The position numbers and the translations under genes are program-made. The notes under the pieces were generated by a model, which made no database searches, was not told where the DNA came from, and saw only the letters and a list, made by a program, of their open reading frames with translations. Positions 62,001 through 64,000 of a stretch of DNA of 64,000 bases are shown piece after piece (the stretch's first letter is position 1; each line of letters starts with the position of its first letter). The DNA comes from Lichenostomus cassidix (lineage: Eukaryota; Chordata; Aves; Passeriformes; Meliphagidae), in the NCBI GenBank assembly GCA_008360975.2, contig CM039183.1, positions 39,299,850 through 39,363,849 of the forward strand. Direction: 5' to 3'.

Positions 62001-63993
62001 AATTTCAGAGAGATTTCATATTTTTGTGATTTTTCCCTGATACCTAGATAATGGACTATGCTTGTATTGAGAAAACCATACTTAGATTCTGCATAATTAA
62101 ATTGGTTGATCTGTGAAAGTTTCTTTAATAAGTATAGGCAATTATCCTCTCATGCTACCAAAGCAAAGTTAAATGCTGCACCTTCTGAATTAGGAATGAA
62201 ATTGCTATTTCTGCAAGTAGCACACAAGGTATTAGAAATCCCCAAATGCAATTATAAAGTATATATTTTTTTAATGCTATAGTCTGCTATGTGTTTATCT
62301 ACAAATAATTAATTTAATATTTTCTAGATATTGTTAGTGATTCGTAACCCGAAAGATGTAGCAACATCTTTCTACCATTTTTCCAATGGCCTGCCTGCTC
62401 TTCCCTCCTATGAGACCTGGGATGAATTCTTCACAGATTTCATGACAAAAAAAAGTACAGTATATTTATCTGTCTGTGTCAGTTATCCAATGATTTGCCT
62501 TTGTCTAAAAATCCTTGTACTTCAGTAGGATTTTTTGGTTTACAGTACAAAAGCAGAGATTAAGGACAGAGAATTAAAAACCTGAAGTTTACAGTAATTG
62601 TCTAACTGCATGAGGATCAATACTTGTTAAAACTGCGCTTCCACAAACTTCTGTAACTTGAACAAACTGATTTTCTTTTCAAGAAGCAATTCTTTTTTAT
62701 CTCTATCTTGGGTGCCATTTGCCCCTCCTCTCCCATATTCACCATCTTGTGTCCATGGAGACATATAATCACCTCCATGCCAAATAGGATGAAAGGAATT
62801 ATTTAGACTAAGTCTACTGCATTAAAAAGTGAGCTAAGTTGAATGCATTAAATAGGAGAGAAAATTATACTACTAGTTCCAAAATTACATGAGATGGAAT
62901 AGCAAAAGGCTGGCAGAATGGAGGGTTCAACAAGGTTTTAGACTGAATTAAGGGAGCGTGCAAGATGGTTTGCAAGATGATAGCTTTTTGGTGGATTCAC
63001 AGCTGTCTTGAAATACTAACAAGTTTTACTGTTCTGACTAACAAATAGCATCATATGGCTGAGCCTGGGGCAAAATCTATAACTACCACAGAAGGCTGTG
63101 AACTCTGCCATACATGAGTAATAAAAGCCTTTGGCTGAAACAACAATTCAATGCATTAAACTTGATTTATTTTATAAGGAGCTTGTACAATCTTTATTTA
63201 TGCTGAATATTAGGATTCTTTTGTTTCATTTAGTGGCCTGGGGATGCTACTTTGAATACCTTTCTGAATGGAACAAATACGCTGATGAAGAAAATATTAT
63301 GACAATAACTTATGAAGAGCTAAAAGAGGTAAGATTATCCTTAGTTACAAACATTTTATACTTCAAGGGACATTTTTCCTGAAACAATTCGCCACTATAT
63401 TGATGTTGGATATTCAAACTGCATGAGATAGAATGTTGTTTGAAGGGAGGAAAAGGTGAAATTCAAACTTCAAAACCTTCTTAAAATTTTGTTTATGAAA
63501 ATTATTCTTTTTATTTATTTATCTGTGATTTAAACTCAAATAATTGTGAATCTAAATCCCCAGTAATTTTTGAGAGCAGCTTTTACATATTTAACAGTGT
63601 AGATTTTGCTCACCTGTAAATCATATATAATATTTTGTAATCTATAAGAAGACAGCTCATATCTCTTTTGCAATAATTATGGAGAAGAGAAAGACTATGG
63701 ACCACTCTAGATCTACTGAACTCTAGGAATATCTAGGTGTGCAGCCAGCAGAGAGATAGAAAGGGAAGTGTAAACACCTTGGAAAGCAGTGCATTTTGGT
63801 TGAAAGTCATGTTCTATGTCACATTCCTCTTTCCAGAATCGTGCCCTGGGCGTGAAAAACATAGCTGCTTTCTTTGGAATTCCACTGACTGAGGAACAGC
63901 TTCAGCTTGTGGTAGAGAGGAGCAGCTTCCAGTCAATGAAGAAGAACTCAGACAAGACCCATGGGTCATTTGGCACTGTTCTCTTCCGCAAAG
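59043..63993 (+). CDS. SULT6B1: Sulfotransferase 6B1-like, copy C (last exon beyond window)
   Basis: Six coding exons are visible: 59043-59244, 60726-60865, 61589-61678, 62328-62454, 63234-63328 and 63837-63993. They give 270 codons plus one base. The seventh exon, with the rest of RKGxxSDWK and the C-terminus, falls outside. The frame is open and all sites are GT/AG. The PAPS loop YPKSGTNW and catalytic V-T-H-L-R-P (His128) are intact. Exon 1 is base-for-base identical to copy B. The only amino-acid differences from B that I find are four in exon 2 (Gln to Lys, Met to Ser, Asn to Lys, Ala to Gly) and one in exon 3 (Ile to Met). It shares the A-ended exon 4 donor with B. Confidence 0.92.
61429..61463. 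repeat. CA microsatellite in intron 2 of copy C
   Basis: An interrupted CA run, longer than the homologous tracts in A and B. Confidence 0.85.
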
Positions 63994-64000
63994 GTAGGAA

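Larger units (their letters stand above)
57861..64000 (+). repeat. Tandem unit C of the sulfotransferase array (partial)
   Basis: This third unit is cut by the window edge after exon 6 of gene C. More copies may follow to the right. Confidence 0.85.

Overview
The window is vertebrate nuclear DNA, almost certainly from a bird and probably a songbird. It shows spliced genes, one strong CpG island, CR1 LINE fragments (the usual bird retroposon) and several small solo LTRs of avian endogenous-retrovirus type. Nearly all long ORFs here are chance reading frames. The real coding sequence is in short exons that I assembled by hand from homology, phase and splice sites.

Layout. (1) 1-2050: the CpG-island promoter and first coding exon of a minus-strand gene that I read as DACT2 (Dapper homolog 2); the rest of the gene lies off the left edge. 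(2) 2050-21300: gene-poor intergenic DNA with an old bird LTR (about 11.9-12.8 kb), a perfect 59-bp triple repeat and other small repeats. (3) 21.3-24.3 kb: decayed plus-strand remains of a SULT6B1-like gene (a clear exon 1 relic and a probable last-exon relic), interrupted by a solo LTR and a foldback-like inverted repeat. (4) 27.3 kb to the right edge: a tandem array of three cytosolic sulfotransferase 6B1-like genes, called A, B and C here, all on the plus strand with the same exon/intron plan. A (29030-34774) and B (46437-52435) are complete at 313 codons. C (59043-63993) loses its last exon at the window edge.

The array grew by tandem duplication. Units B and C lie at a nearly constant 12,606-bp offset. 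Unit A is the same unit plus a 5,058-bp segment after its last exon and a 513-bp solo LTR just upstream of its predicted promoter; B and C keep the empty LTR site. The copies have diverged unevenly. A has Tyr where sulfotransferases carry the catalytic His, while B and C keep His. In the visible part, B and C differ at only five amino acids, four of them in exon 2, which covers the acceptor-binding loop region. Patches of near identity among copies suggest gene conversion.

Functionally, the array would supply cytosolic PAPS-dependent sulfotransferases of the poorly characterised 6B family. Copy A is a candidate inactive or altered enzyme. Expression, substrates and the 5' UTR models are inferences from sequence only.
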